In this document: one piece after another, positions 1 through 12,600 of the stretch
Layout: each line of letters opens with the position of its first letter
Position numbering within the stretch: position 1 is the stretch's first letter
Assembly (NCBI RefSeq): GCF_037975245.1
Contig: NC_092565.1
Span: 13,421,499-13,485,498, forward strand
Direction: 5' to 3'
From: Apostichopus japonicus
Lineage: Eukaryota > Echinodermata > Holothuroidea > Aspidochirotida > Stichopodidae
Length of the DNA stretch: 64,000 bases
Notes under the pieces: model-generated
Told to the model about the DNA's origin: nothing
Databases searched by the model: none
What the model saw: only the letters and a program-made list of their open reading frames with translations
Translations under genes and position numbers: made by a program

Positions 1-462
1 CATAATGGAAAAACACAAATCAGCACTTGACGAACTGTTATTCTCAATTGACTTTACAGATCACAATTAAGACAATGACATTTGAAAGTAACCTCAACTA
101 CAGTGTATCTGCTGCTTATTAGCTGAATTTTGCAGATCTAGCAAAGTGGACTGGACACACTACATCATGGTCTTGTAATAGCTGTAGCAGTTTAGCATTG
201 ATCATAGTGCAAATTTACTGAAGAAAGTTATTTTACCTATTTTCAGTTCTTTCGCTTTTCTTTTGCAAAGAATGAATTAAGTTTGAATATAAAGTGTCAT
301 ACTGTATTTCATTTCACTCACAAGAAGCATTTTGTCAGCTCTTCGATTTATATGATGTTCTGCTGGAAAGTTTGTGACCTGTTTTAGATGTTTGATCAGA
401 TCAAGCTATTCAGCTTACATCATCTAATATTCCACCTATCATTGACCGTTACATTTTCTATT

Positions 463-971
463 CCTTTCACCTCAGTTTCTGAAATGTTTTAAGCGTTATA
501 TGTATCTTGTTTAATTGGTGGAAAGGATATCTATAACTTAGTCTTCACTGAGATTTTGTTAATAGAAGAATTTGGTGTTTGCAATTATCCATGCATCTGC
601 TGTTGCCTATTTTATTATTCTAGACCCTGGATGTTTTTGGTACCTCAATAATCAATTAATAGACTGTTTTCTTGTGGTTATGAAATTTAAACAAAAGAAA
701 CTTATCAATGTTTTCCTTTCCTTTCACCTCAGTTTCTGAAATGTTATACAGTAGGCGTTATCTTGTTTAATTAGTGGAAAGGATATCTATAAATTAGTCT
801 ACACTGAGATTTTGACCGAAGAAGAATTTGGTGTTTTGCATGATCCATGCATCTGCTGTTGCTTATATTTTATTCTAGACCCCTGGATGTTTTTGATACC
901 TCAATGATCAATTATTAGACTGTTTTCTTGTGGTTTTGAAAGTTAAACAAAAAGAAACGTATGAATGTTTT
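463..971. repeat. Tandem duplication, two copies of about 257 bp
   Basis: The block beginning CCTTTCACCTCAGTTTCTG at 463 recurs at 720. The two copies (463-719 and 720-971) stay alignable to their ends with substitutions and small indels. They share landmarks such as the GGAAAGGATATCTATAA and CATGCATCTGCTGTTGC strings. There is no coding potential. This is an old local duplication. Confidence 0.85.
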
Positions 972-2306
972 TTGACTTGGTTGGACTTCCCGCATGGGTA
1001 ATTATAACCGACAGCATTGTAGAAACATAATACATCCTGAAAAGTTGAAAGGAGACATACTGTACTTAGCTCAAGTTGCAGAAGGATTTGTTTTCATCAA
1101 ATTACCTATTAAATATATTTCGAGCAACATTTAAACTTCAGGTCAATATAAATTTCTCTTAACTGAGGAACACATCTGTATTGCTCTATCAGAGCTCAAA
1201 ATCATTCACCCCTCCTTTTTTTTTTTTCTTTTTCAAAAGTCGTCATACCAAAATACCTAAAATAAATAGTCAAATATGCAAAAAATAAAAGAAGCGATTA
1301 AGCAAGCATTCACGCATCTCAGGTGACTAACACATCATGTAACTAAAATTTTACACAAGTACCATCACAGCTGTCATTATTGAAAATGTTGATCTGACAA
1401 ATAGTCACAATTTATATAAACTTGGTAATGCATAATGTACATTCACAAGATTGACGGATGAACAGCTGTGAAAATGTCGCCACTCACCAGCCCAGTTTAA
1501 TAATTATCACATGTGCTCCTCTAGTGTCCTTCATACGTACCACAGTTTTACTAATCTCTCGCTTTATATTGTACTGACTGTTAATGTGAAGTTGAACTCA
1601 TAGGTGATATCAATATCGGCGTTTGTCAAGAAACCAAAACATTGTGGATTGAGAGTACACACACTATTTGTATGGAAGTATTAAAATTGCAAAAAATTCC
1701 ACATTTTCCTTCTGATGAAATAAGACACCCCAGAAATTGTTGTTTTGGTCGATGCTTGTCTGGATTAGAAGTTCATCCAATTCTATCCGATGATGGGTTA
1801 GAAAAAAAAATTCAATTCAAATTTACATTGCAGTTTTGCAATAAATATGTACAGTATACAGTTGCATCCCTTCTTGGTGTAAAAGAGGGGTGAACAAACT
1901 GCAGAGGACCCTGATTGAAATTTGGACCATGCAGTGTACCACGACAAATATCGTATTTTTGACGCTTGAGTCAAGTATAACGTGGACTGGAGCAACTCGA
2001 CAGTTTTAGACAATATATCATAATCTCATTTAGTTAATAACTGGACTGTTGTCATATTTTTGATGTTTTGTCAAGTCACATACATGTAACACAGCAATTT
2101 GATTATTTTGGATAATTTTACAATTTTCTCAAAGTGTCACGATATAGCGTAACATGTTGTCAACTGGACAAATATCATATTATTGACTACTAAACTGTCT
2201 TTGTGTGATACCATTGAGCTATTACCGAAAATAACTTAGGTAATAGCTCCATGGTGATACTCACACAGTAAGTCTATAATTTATCTGTTTTTTTTTCCGG
2301 ACCACT

Positions 2307-2564
2307 ATGGATACTTTTCAGTGTAATGGATATGGACAGCACAGGTACCATGGGTAGATATATTATGTTTCAAAAATTTGTTATGATGAATTTGAACTAC
2401 AAAGAAGTTACAGAACATAACCCTGTAATATGTGCATGGATACTTTTCAGTGTAATGGATATGGACAGCACAGGTACCATGGGTAGATATATTATGTTTC
2501 GAAAATTTGTTATGATGAATTTGAACTACAAAGAAGTTACAGAACATAACCCTGTAATATGTGC
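2307..2564. repeat. Tandem duplication, two near-identical 129-bp copies
   Basis: Copies at 2307-2435 and 2436-2564 differ at very few positions, so the duplication is recent. The 129-bp unit is a multiple of three, so open frames run through both copies on both strands. This is a by-product of the period and not evidence of a gene. Confidence 0.9.
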
Positions 2565-5199
2565 ATGTCATTATTACAATTGAACATGCTTGTATGTAAT
2601 GTTGTACAGCATGGACTCTATGGCTGCACTGAGGTCTAAGGTTGTTGGTAGATCTACTATTACATTGGTTTAAGTTATTGTAGTTATGGATCTAGTATCA
2701 GTGATAACAGTATGTTCCAATTTTGAGGATGCCATCATTGGTGGTTAACTTAAGTAATCTTGACTTGTTTTTAAACTTTACATTGCTTAGTACAATCAAT
2801 ATTTATAATGTACATCATCATCCAGTGTGGTCTGTGGTCAGTGTTCAAAATGCTGCTAGATCAGGTAATGTAGGGTGTTCCATGACCACTATATACTGGT
2901 TTATAAGTAAAGCTGCAGCAGGACAAATTAAATCTACCATAAGCTGTATGATAGCTGTCAGGGAAAAGAGAGGCTCTACCACAATGAACATATCTGTAGA
3001 TGTTAAACTACACCTGCATGGCCTATTAATCTATTTTCCATTGTCCTTTCTTGTCCTACTTTACCCTAAATCTGCCAATTCTGTGAAATCCAAATTATCC
3101 GTGTACCATTTACTGTACAGCTAGTTGTATGTGGAAAGTATTATAGGCATAATCCTGTTTTGTTTGGTGGAAAGAATAGCAGGGTCTGTATAGAATTTTT
3201 TTTCCTGATTGTTGCTATATGGGCTATGTAATAGTCTCCCAACACAACTAACTATTAAAAGGTCTTGTGTGGTAACCGTGGTTTCAAAGATGTTGTTGCT
3301 CCCTGTTAACCAGTTATAATATTTATCATTACCTACCATTACCACATGTGGTATTACATTTTTTATCATTTAGACCAAATCAAGAAATTTTGTGTCCCAC
3401 ATATGTATATTTGTAGTAATGTGGGTTGTAATGCAATATTCACACAGCATTAAAAGTAAAATGTCTGTGTGGCCGCCAGAATTTGGTTGCTCCTTAGCGA
3501 TTTGTCTACCATTTAGTGGAAATCAGGAATTTTGTGTGTCCCACATTATAATTATTATACATATAACTTCCTTCATTTACAAGTGAAATCTTAAAAGTTT
3601 ACATCTAGAATTTAACATTGTTACTGTTGCAATTGGGTGGACTATATTAAGAAGTAAGGTCTTCAGATAATTTCCTTTAACTGTTGAATGGTATCAACAG
3701 ATAAATGTAGCAAATACAATTGGCAAAATGTAGGTTAAAAGTCCATGAAAAATTTAAATCCTGTTCTTAAAGGTTTGCTAAGGAGTTTGAACCATACTTT
3801 CTGAAGTGGCCTCCATAATGATAACAAACCTTTTGGAAGTACTAAACTTTGTTTGATTTATTGTAAGCATGTGATGATATCAGTGAGTGGTGTTTAGATT
3901 ATAAGCTCAAATGGTTTTAAAGTTTGTTTCAAGAAAGACAAGAGCAGGGAATGGACCAGCTGATTATTTTTTTTATCGAAGATTGCAAAAGTTAATGGAG
4001 CTACAAGAATTGAGCAGTATCGGTTGCATTCAGTCTGGTTTTATTTGTTGACGAGAAGACATCTCTCTCATTAAATGATATCTGTAGAATGTCATCTCTC
4101 TGAGCAAAGACCTGTATTGAGTCCTTTGACATTGGACTCAGGAATGACTTGATAGACTTCCTGTTCTAAAGCACAATTTTAATTCCATGGTTGATTAAAG
4201 CCAGGTATTTGCTGATTTATGTATGTACACTGGATCCTGTACTGTACATCTGTGAGAACAAAAGATCATCACTTGTACAGTAAAGTTACTGCCAGTCTTT
4301 GAATAGAACCTGACTAATTAATTACTCACATGCAACAAAATAGTCATGTCCAGATTCATGGGAAAAATCCCCAAAAGTTTGCAAACTTTGCCAAACAACA
4401 GTATCCGTGGTGATAACCTCCATTATATTCGTCCTTGGAGATCACAGAGATAAAGTATTGTACATTACTGTAGATAGATAGTATTCAATAAGTAATCACC
4501 CTGCCAAATCTTTGTTAGTATGTAAAAGTACAGTATGCTCCTCCCAATTTACTGTAACTAAATACAATCCATTGCCCTCAGTCCATTGGCTTTACAGTAA
4601 TTGTATACAGTACACATTGAATTATTTACTTCTCCGAGTTCGCCAGAGCATACAGTACAGTACAGTAATTAACTAACACACATGTCCTAGTTCCCATGGT
4701 ACCCACTATAGGATGGCTTGTTAAGTACATTGAGTGCTATATCATGGCACTTGACCATACTCTGGACATAGGGTTTGTGTGAGACTGTTCAGAATTTGAG
4801 CAAGAAGAAGAGACAGTTTTACCTACTTTTTTTTTTCCAGCCTTTTGTCTGTTCAGTTTTCATCACATCTTGTCGGTATTTCAGTGGCAGAGTTTTTAAA
4901 CTACCTTAATTCGCTTTCGGTTCTCGTGATTTTTTTTTCCCCACCATGAGTAGATTATCTGCAAACATGCTAAATAAAGGTCACCTCAGTACATCATACA
5001 CATATAGGTTGTTTTGAGCAAAGTACATTTATTAAATATTTTAAGTAAAGTACTTATATCATTATTTTGGTACTGTGCAGGTCTAGGGTATACTGTTACA
5101 ATAACATTCACATTAAATACCATAGTAAAGGCATAATTGTTCTTTGTGCAGGTTTGAGTGTCTATGTACCTCATGATAAGCAACAAGCTCAAGAGTATT

Positions 5200-5660
5200 C
5201 CATTTGATATAGGGCAAATTTATGACCAAATCAGCTTTGGAGGCCCAGAGAACTAGTTTCTTTACATAAAGTTCAGATTGCATCATACCTAAACAGAGTC
5301 AATATTCCCTCCCCCCCCCTCCCAAAATAATAATAATAAAAATAATGGACATTTATAATGCGCCTGACACATGTATCCATCAAAAAAGGTAAAGTTATGA
5401 ATTGGTATCACTGTCCATCACTTTGGAGATCACTGAAGTAAAACAAAGATACTGTAGTGGTGGGTGGGCCATTGATCCAGTGGATCTGATGAGGAGTTTT
5501 ATACTGGCACAAAGCTGTTTATTAATTTTTTTTTTTAGCAAACCTACACAAATGACACAATTCATATTCCTACAGTTTACAGTTTGCTATATTTTTTCGG
5601 ACAAACCAAGTTTGCTGTTCTGCGGACAAGCAGAAACCGAAGACCTGGTTATCTGAGAGA
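5200..5660 (+). repeat. Dispersed repeat copy related to 39935-40335
   Basis: Several landmarks occur in the same order as in the NUP107 intron at 39935-40335: a string reading ATCAGCTTTGG, then CCATCACTTTGGAG followed by CACTGAA and AAACAAA, then AACTTTGCTGTT or a close match, then AAGACCTG. The match is interrupted and diverged. Within it (about 5310-5355) is an ATT-rich tail next to a GCGC motif, which looks like an inverted non-LTR retroelement end. It is an old element of unknown class. Confidence 0.4.
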
Positions 5661-6299
5661 TATAAATGCTTAAAAATGTCCTCTTGCTAGATCAAAGTCA
5701 AAAGAAAGGTTGTTGCCAAATGAGAAAATTCCATAAGTCAACAGCTCATCAATGTGGGACTCTGATGATGTAAAGGTTGCTGTACTATCACCTGGTGCAC
5801 TTGTTGTTTTAGATCCTTGTCTTATTTGTAAAGTGAAAGTGAAACAAAATGCTCAAAATTTGATCTATTTGGCAACTGCAAGAAATTCTGTCCGACCATC
5901 AAGGTATAGGCTGCATGGATGTATGTATTACTACCAGCTATTAAACAGCCTTCTATCCAAGACTTTCTCTGGAACGGCTTCCTTGTAGTTTTTTTTTTTT
6001 TTTTTCAATTTACTTTTCTACTAGCAATTGGCTGTTTGTGAAAATAATGTATTTATAAGGACTTCAAATTACAGGGACTTATAAAAATAAAGTAAATTTG
6101 TTCAGTGGGACAATTAATGTTTGCTGACATTGGATTAGTTTGTCCATATATATCTAGCAAGAGTAGTGTCACTGGATATAACTAAACAGTCTTGTAAGGA
6201 ATTGGTTCAATCTGACCATGTCTGTTGTCATTGGATTTGCTTCCCCCCTCCCACCCTCCCCACCCCCAACCCCATATTGTGTCACTATATGAATGAAAA

Positions 6300-6415
6300 G
6301 TGTCATTCAGCCTCTGATGAAGATCCTGATTGGACCAAACGTCAGGCCCACTTTACTCATTCTCTTACACAGGCTCTTTAGTAAGCAGTTTGCTAACAGT
6401 TTTGTTTAATTTTAA
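6300..6415 (+). repeat. Penelope-type repeat remnant with hammerhead-like core
   Basis: The segment carries a minimal hammerhead arrangement: GCCT (6310-6313), CTGATGA (6314-6320), a stem-II-like stretch (6321-6335), CAAAC-GTC (6336-6343) and AGGC (6344-6347), which pairs with the GCCT. The downstream sequence through ACACAGGCTCTTTAGTAAGC and TTTGCTAACAGTTTT is shared with the inverted copy at 33060-33131. Compared with the consensus, GAAA has become CAAA and stem II has a mismatch, so this copy is probably inactive. It lies just 5' of the first P450 coding exon. Confidence 0.6.
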
Positions 6416-6617
6416 TATTTATTTGTCATTGGAGTAATTTAACCCTCGTATATAATATGTATAGATATGGGAAAACGACACCAATCCATGTGAGCTGCAA
6501 TGTTGCTTCGGTCTTGCTTGTCTCTAATCATGAGCAATTTTTTTCTTTTTACCCAAGTCGTAATATGTATTTTTCTTATATTTTCTCTCTTACAGGTGGG
6601 TCGTCAATTTAAAGAAA

Positions 6618-9600
6618 ATGGCAAAGTTGAAAGGAAGCATGGGCTGGACTCTTACTGGAGACAGGTCGATAGAATTTTGGCAGGATCCGATCAACTTCAT
6701 CAACAGGAGAATTGAACAGTATAACTGCCGGATATTCATCGCCCGAACGCTCAACAAGCCGACAGTCTTCGTTTGTTCTTGGAAGGGAGTGCATCAGCTT
6801 TTGAGGGGTGAGGCACTCGTTTTCTTTTTTATCTGGAATGTTGGTTCGCTATTCCTCAGTTTCAAAAAAGAAAGAAAAAAAGACAAGAATATTATATATC
6901 ATCCCTCTCATTCTCCCTGCAATGTGTATACTCCAGACTACGTTATCTACTAAATTGGGTCACAGCCGTCTTCCATTTCTTCCCAGTCAAGATCATTCAG
7001 AAACCAAATACCTAAGGGTGCCTCTTTATTGGCTCAAGGCCAACTCAGTTTCTGCATTTTTATGTTTTCATTTGCAAAGCCCTTTTGTTGTTCACAAATT
7101 TTGTTTGACAAAATACTAAATTTCTGTTTAAAAACACCTGCTCCATCTTTGCATTGTATTGCATATAGTTTGATTCCCCCCCTCATTCCCCCCCCCCACC
7201 TAGCGACTCTATTTTCTGACTTGTTCAGATACAATTACCTTCTTCAGACATCCAAAATTACTCTTTTGAAGGTTGTTCAAAAAAGCAAAGTACTGTACTG
7301 TCACTTTGAAATCTTCAGTACACCTGTACTCTGCACAATTTATGACATCAGCCAAAATTTCCGTCTGGAGAAAAATTACGATAGCTCAGAAATATCAGCT
7401 CTGCCGTTCGTGACACGGAAAGCAATGTACAGTAAGCTAGCTTTGATCACCCTCCTAGCTGAAGTTGATTTCTGATAGAATCTTGTTAATTTTGCATGAT
7501 TATCACGAAGCAAAGCTTCACTATATTGAACTAATGTATACTGTACGTATGTACAGTACATAACAGTACAGTGGTTGTATGTATCTTATGGAAGAGGTGA
7601 AGGCACAGTTCTCGAGAAAATTGAACCACGTCCATGGTTCAAGTCTTTCTGCATGTTCTGGGTGTTAACACATTTGTTGTATTATTTATTCTGACACTTT
7701 TGACGTTCGTCAGTTGTAAAATACAGAAACTATCAAGTTACTTTTACATACATGTCTATGGTGAAAATCTGTGACAAATCTTTGTAAACATTTGTGTAGC
7801 AGGTTCATACCCATTTTGTGTAGTATTCCACTTACTGCAATATGCCAATAATTTCCAATTTACGGAAAATTATCTGAATGAGCCGCGCCCTGTTTGAATG
7901 CTTTTAAACGTGCCCGAAGTTGTTCAACCCCACAAGTTTTCAACACAGTCCAATGTGTATTAAAGTCAGTATGATAGTGTTATTGCCCATAATCAAAAGA
8001 TATTACATTGGACCAAAAGCCTCCTCTCATGATTGATCATATTTACCATCACTCCCAAATTGTCAACGGTCTTGTTTACATACTTTTTAAGTATTTGCAA
8101 TCCACCTGGGCTTTTAATAATTGGGCCTATTTTTTTGTTATTACCACTTCAATTGAAATGTAGTGGGAACTTGTGGAAGATTTTAGTATTAAAAGTATTG
8201 AACTCGAGACGGCCCATTGAAAGTAATAAACATGATCCACAGTGTAATTTCCACGGTTGCCTGCTTTCGGTGGTCATCACCATGGTTTCAGCTTTGTAGT
8301 GTAGCTCGGCAATTAATTTTTGAACAGTTGCAAGTATACTCTATAACGTACTCGGTATGTCTAGAAACCGTGTCCAGAGAGAAGAGAACTCACTCAAAGT
8401 GAAGTACTTTACAAGCAATTTTTACATCTTGGAATTCTTAGAAAGCCAATCAGGGAAGCATTGTGTTGAATGGACAAAAGCCAAGGGAAGGAAAACTGGA
8501 TTATAGCCTAGGTAGTAGTATTTAGGTGGCATGACAGCTAGATCAGCCTTTACTGAATTGACTATATAAATAAACTTTATCAGTTCTTTACATATTTGAT
8601 AGTTTTGTGTACAGGTAAGCGAATTTTCCCGGATGTCAATTTCTTCTGTAAACCATTAACCAAACTGCTCCCAGTAAAAACAATAAAGCAGAACTCAAGC
8701 TATGCATGATTCAGTTTCCTCCTTTTCTATGCTCAACCACCTCTTCCACCCCCCCCCCCCCCCCAACCCTGCTCCCTTTCACCCACTTTGAACCCAATTC
8801 ATTATTTGAGTATTCTTTGAATGCTCCATTTTTTTCACAAAATGTCAATTTTCGATATGCCTTTACATCTCTAGTTCTCACTAGGTTTAGTACAGTATGT
8901 ATCTGTAGGTAATATCCTTCTCGAGATCAGTGTGTAGACATACTGAATTGGCATTTGTATTACCTTTTAGATTCGTTTTTTCTCTAGGCTTCTTGATCAG
9001 GCTTAGTGCGATTACATGTGAAATGTTGAATTTATATAAATGTTAACTTAAATATTATTACAATAACGATTACTTACAAACTTGCGATTATGATTACAGC
9101 AGTAATTGATTACGATGTCATGGGCATGTAATCATGGCTACAATCACAATTACGTTTTATGATAAATTTATGAAGTTTCTGACTGTTTGTGAAGGGTATA
9201 AAGGTCTTGAGCTCTTTCTATGTTTGCCTACTGTAGATGATCCCCATATGTTTTACATGTAGTGCACTCTTAACTACTTCATGGGAATTTATTAGACATT
9301 TTGTTTGGGTTTAATGACTCTCACACAACATAGCTCTTTTATACATGTAGGTGCTGCAAAGGGTCATCAATAAAAAATCAAAATGCTATCAAATGAATTT
9401 GAAAAACTACAAGGTTACAGGGAAGTCTTACACAATAAGGAAATGGAAAACCACAAGAAGTAGCACTAATTAACAATAGAACTTATAATACCTCTTTTGT
9501 TACCATTGCCAATGTCATTGGTTACCAAGTTTTCTGGCAGAGTGCCAGGAACTACAGTAATTGCCAGAATTAAAGAAATCCTGACAATTGTTTTTCTACA

Positions 9601-12600
9601 TGTGCATACTATTATGTAGCTGCATGAGTATAAATGAGAATTCTTCTCAAATGTTTCAAGTTTGTCTTAATGAGTATTTTAAATCCATAGTTATGTTTAC
9701 CCAGAAATATACCTAATACCTAGTTGACTTTATGGAAACTCCAGGTACTTTTAGAGTGTCTGAGAATTTCTTTTAGAAAAACTTTATGTTCTTCATATAG
9801 AAGAGTTATTTGAACAGTAAATTTTTTGTTTGTCCAAAGAGGTAATTTTACAACCATGGCGGTGGGGTTTGATTGTTGGCCATGAAATATAAACATACAG
9901 TACAGTACTCACCTTAGCTACCTACTATTACTGTGCAAGGTGATTTAGACATCCCTGCGGTATACGTACAGTCCAAGGTATTTACCTCGCTCCTCACTCA
10001 CCTGTCTCTAATCTATATTGCATGACTTGAAACGTTTTATAAGCACTGCGCCCTCTATATCCAACTCCCGGAACACCGTCCACTTTCTCCTTCCCAACCT
10101 GCCTTTCAGAAGGTAAAACTACCCAAATTTTGGCGGACATTTCATACAAAATTTTCTCTAGTTTGTTTACACCCAGTGATGGTGTTTGCATTAATTTCTT
10201 TCTCCGGAACAAGATTTCCTTCATCAACTTGATAGGTGGTTCCTGAAGAACGAGGAGAAAGTGGGCGGTATCCCGGAAGTGGGATATGGAGGGCGCAGTG
10301 CGGCAATGTTTCCAGTCACATAGTTAGGTAGATAGAAAAATGCAAACTGTATGCAGAGTTATAGATCTAGGTTCTGGCTTGTGAATTCCAAACCAGCAAG
10401 GTTTGGGGCATTTGGTTTGTGAATACCAAACCAATATAAAGGTTTGGAGAATCTGTGCATGCTGAAAGGTACTATAGATACTCTACATATCTTTTCTCCC
10501 TGACAGCATTCCCAAATTTCTTTTAGAATAAAACTGTAAGTTAAGGGTTTAGATCTAACTTGTCTTCCATTCAAGAGACAAAGTTGTTGTCTTCATATTC
10601 TTCTCTGCTGACTATTGACATGTTCAGTATACAGTATATCATAAATTACAGTGTAATTTTGAATAGACTCATCAGTCATGTCTGGTTCATTTGATTGCCA
10701 TTGATTGGTTTTGTCAAGCGCCTAGAGCAGCTACTACTTCTTGTTTCTGAATCGGCGCTACATAAATCCACTGTATTATTACTAAATTATTAATGTAAAA
10801 TAGCTACAGTACATTACATGTAAATTTGCCAAACAGCAATTTTTGCAATTACAGAACTTTGTTAACGATATAGGTAACTATGGCAATATTCTCTGGCTAA
10901 TATAAAAACCAAATTGTTTAATAAGGATGCTGCTGCTTAAATTCATGCGTAAAAAAAGAGCATTAGCAGTAAAACAAAGAAAAAAATTACTTACAATCGC
11001 AAATGAACACATAAATTATCTCTGGTGAAATTGTATAATTCATTATCGTTGCAGAGAAATTCAAATAAAGTGTTTGGTGAAATATAGACTCTGAGCTCTA
11101 TTCTCAAAGGTGTAATAATGGGATCTCAGGCACACAAATCTATTTTATAGCTGGAAAATTGAAGGAGGTGATTGGAGGGGGGGGGGGGGTTGGAGGGGTA
11201 TTTTAATAGCTAATCTTAGCAAACCAAAGACTTGTAGCTGTGTGATAACTTCCACAAATGAATGAGGAAAATAAATATTTCTCCAAGGAAAGAAGATATA
11301 TACTCTGTTAATGATGATCTTCTAACCATCTTGATTCTACAGTACAGTAGTTGGTGAGAAAATACAACTTTGTTCTTAAAATCAATCCTTTATAGTCAAC
11401 AAGTGGTGGCAACTGAAGAAGCATCTGAAACACAGTGCTTATAGTTCAAAGTTCAAACACATCATCTTGAGTCCAGTATGAGTGAAATTTACTTCGGTAT
11501 GACTTCACATACAATAATCTACTGCAGGAAGTAATTAATTTTTTAAATATTGTGTAGCAGTTTTCAAGGCCCTGGATTTTGTCTGTTATAAAATACTATG
11601 ATTTCTTTGTAAAAAGGAAGGGAAGAACCCCTGCTTTCTACTTATAACAGCTTAGAAAACGGTTTTTCTCTCAGGTCTATTGTTGTGTTTCTCTGTAAAA
11701 GAATGAAAAGGAAGTTGTGAATAACTTCAAGGTAATTCACTGCAAACTTCCATTGTTGGAGATCTGTCATGCAACATACTGTAGTATAGTATTAGTTGTC
11801 TGTATAGTAATGTGGTTGGAATGCTTGAATGAAAAAAACAGAGACAATTTACAATATCTCTATAACCAACAGGAACTACAGGAATAGCAACTACCACAAT
11901 TTCCTGAACTGCTTTTTCAATCCAACAGATTGAATAGTTTAATGGAAGTCACTTTCAGGATGTCTAGTACCTTGGACTACAATTGCCTTTACGATAGTTT
12001 TTCACATTTTTTAAATCGTATTTATTATGATTTATATCATGATTATTATTTTTTTTCCCCCTTTCCTTCTTTTATTTACCAGAGAGGCACACATCAACAG
12101 AATTAGGATACAAGCTTCTCTTTCATCGGGTGCTCGGTGACAATATTCTTTTTGAGACGGGTGATGAAGGGTTACGAGTCGCTTCAGTCATACATAGTCT
12201 CTTTGGGCCTCAAGTCTTACCGGCAGTCGAGCCCTTAGTTGATAGAGTTATCCTTAAACATTTTTATGCACTCGATAAATTGTAAGTCTGTTTTGAACAC
12301 CTTTATGACTTAAAAGTTCATTTAAATAAAACAATTTGTTTGTAGTTTTGGCAATTTAAAAATCACACTGTAGAAAAGCAAATTTTAGAGAATTTATGGC
12401 AGGTCTTCAACTTTCTGAATAGCTGGCATGTATGTAGATACCTCGCATGTATGTTGAATTTGTAGATACCCTGGGGAAAATATTTTGATGTCCTTGTAAG
12501 TAGAAGAGGTTTTCTGTAAATGTTGAAATATATCAATTGTATCAAATGCAACAGTTGAGCAAAATAGTGATTTTCATTCTTCATATTTATTGTTTGTTTG

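Larger units (their letters stand above)
1..6595. other. Upstream non-coding region, no gene recognised
   Basis: I see no exon here that matches a known protein. The longest open frames (for example a 133-codon frame at 2723-3124 on +) have no recognisable domain and look like chance frames in AT-rich DNA. The region holds two local tandem duplications, a dispersed repeat near 5.2-5.7 kb and a Penelope-type remnant near 6.3 kb, listed separately. It probably contains the untranslated first exon or promoter of the P450, because the first coding exon is preceded by a good splice acceptor at 6591-6595. I could not locate that upstream exon. Confidence 0.5.

Noticed and set aside
2723-3124. 133-codon open frame upstream of the P450
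   Set aside because: Composition is biased to hydrophobic residues with no motif or splice partner. I treat it as a chance frame.
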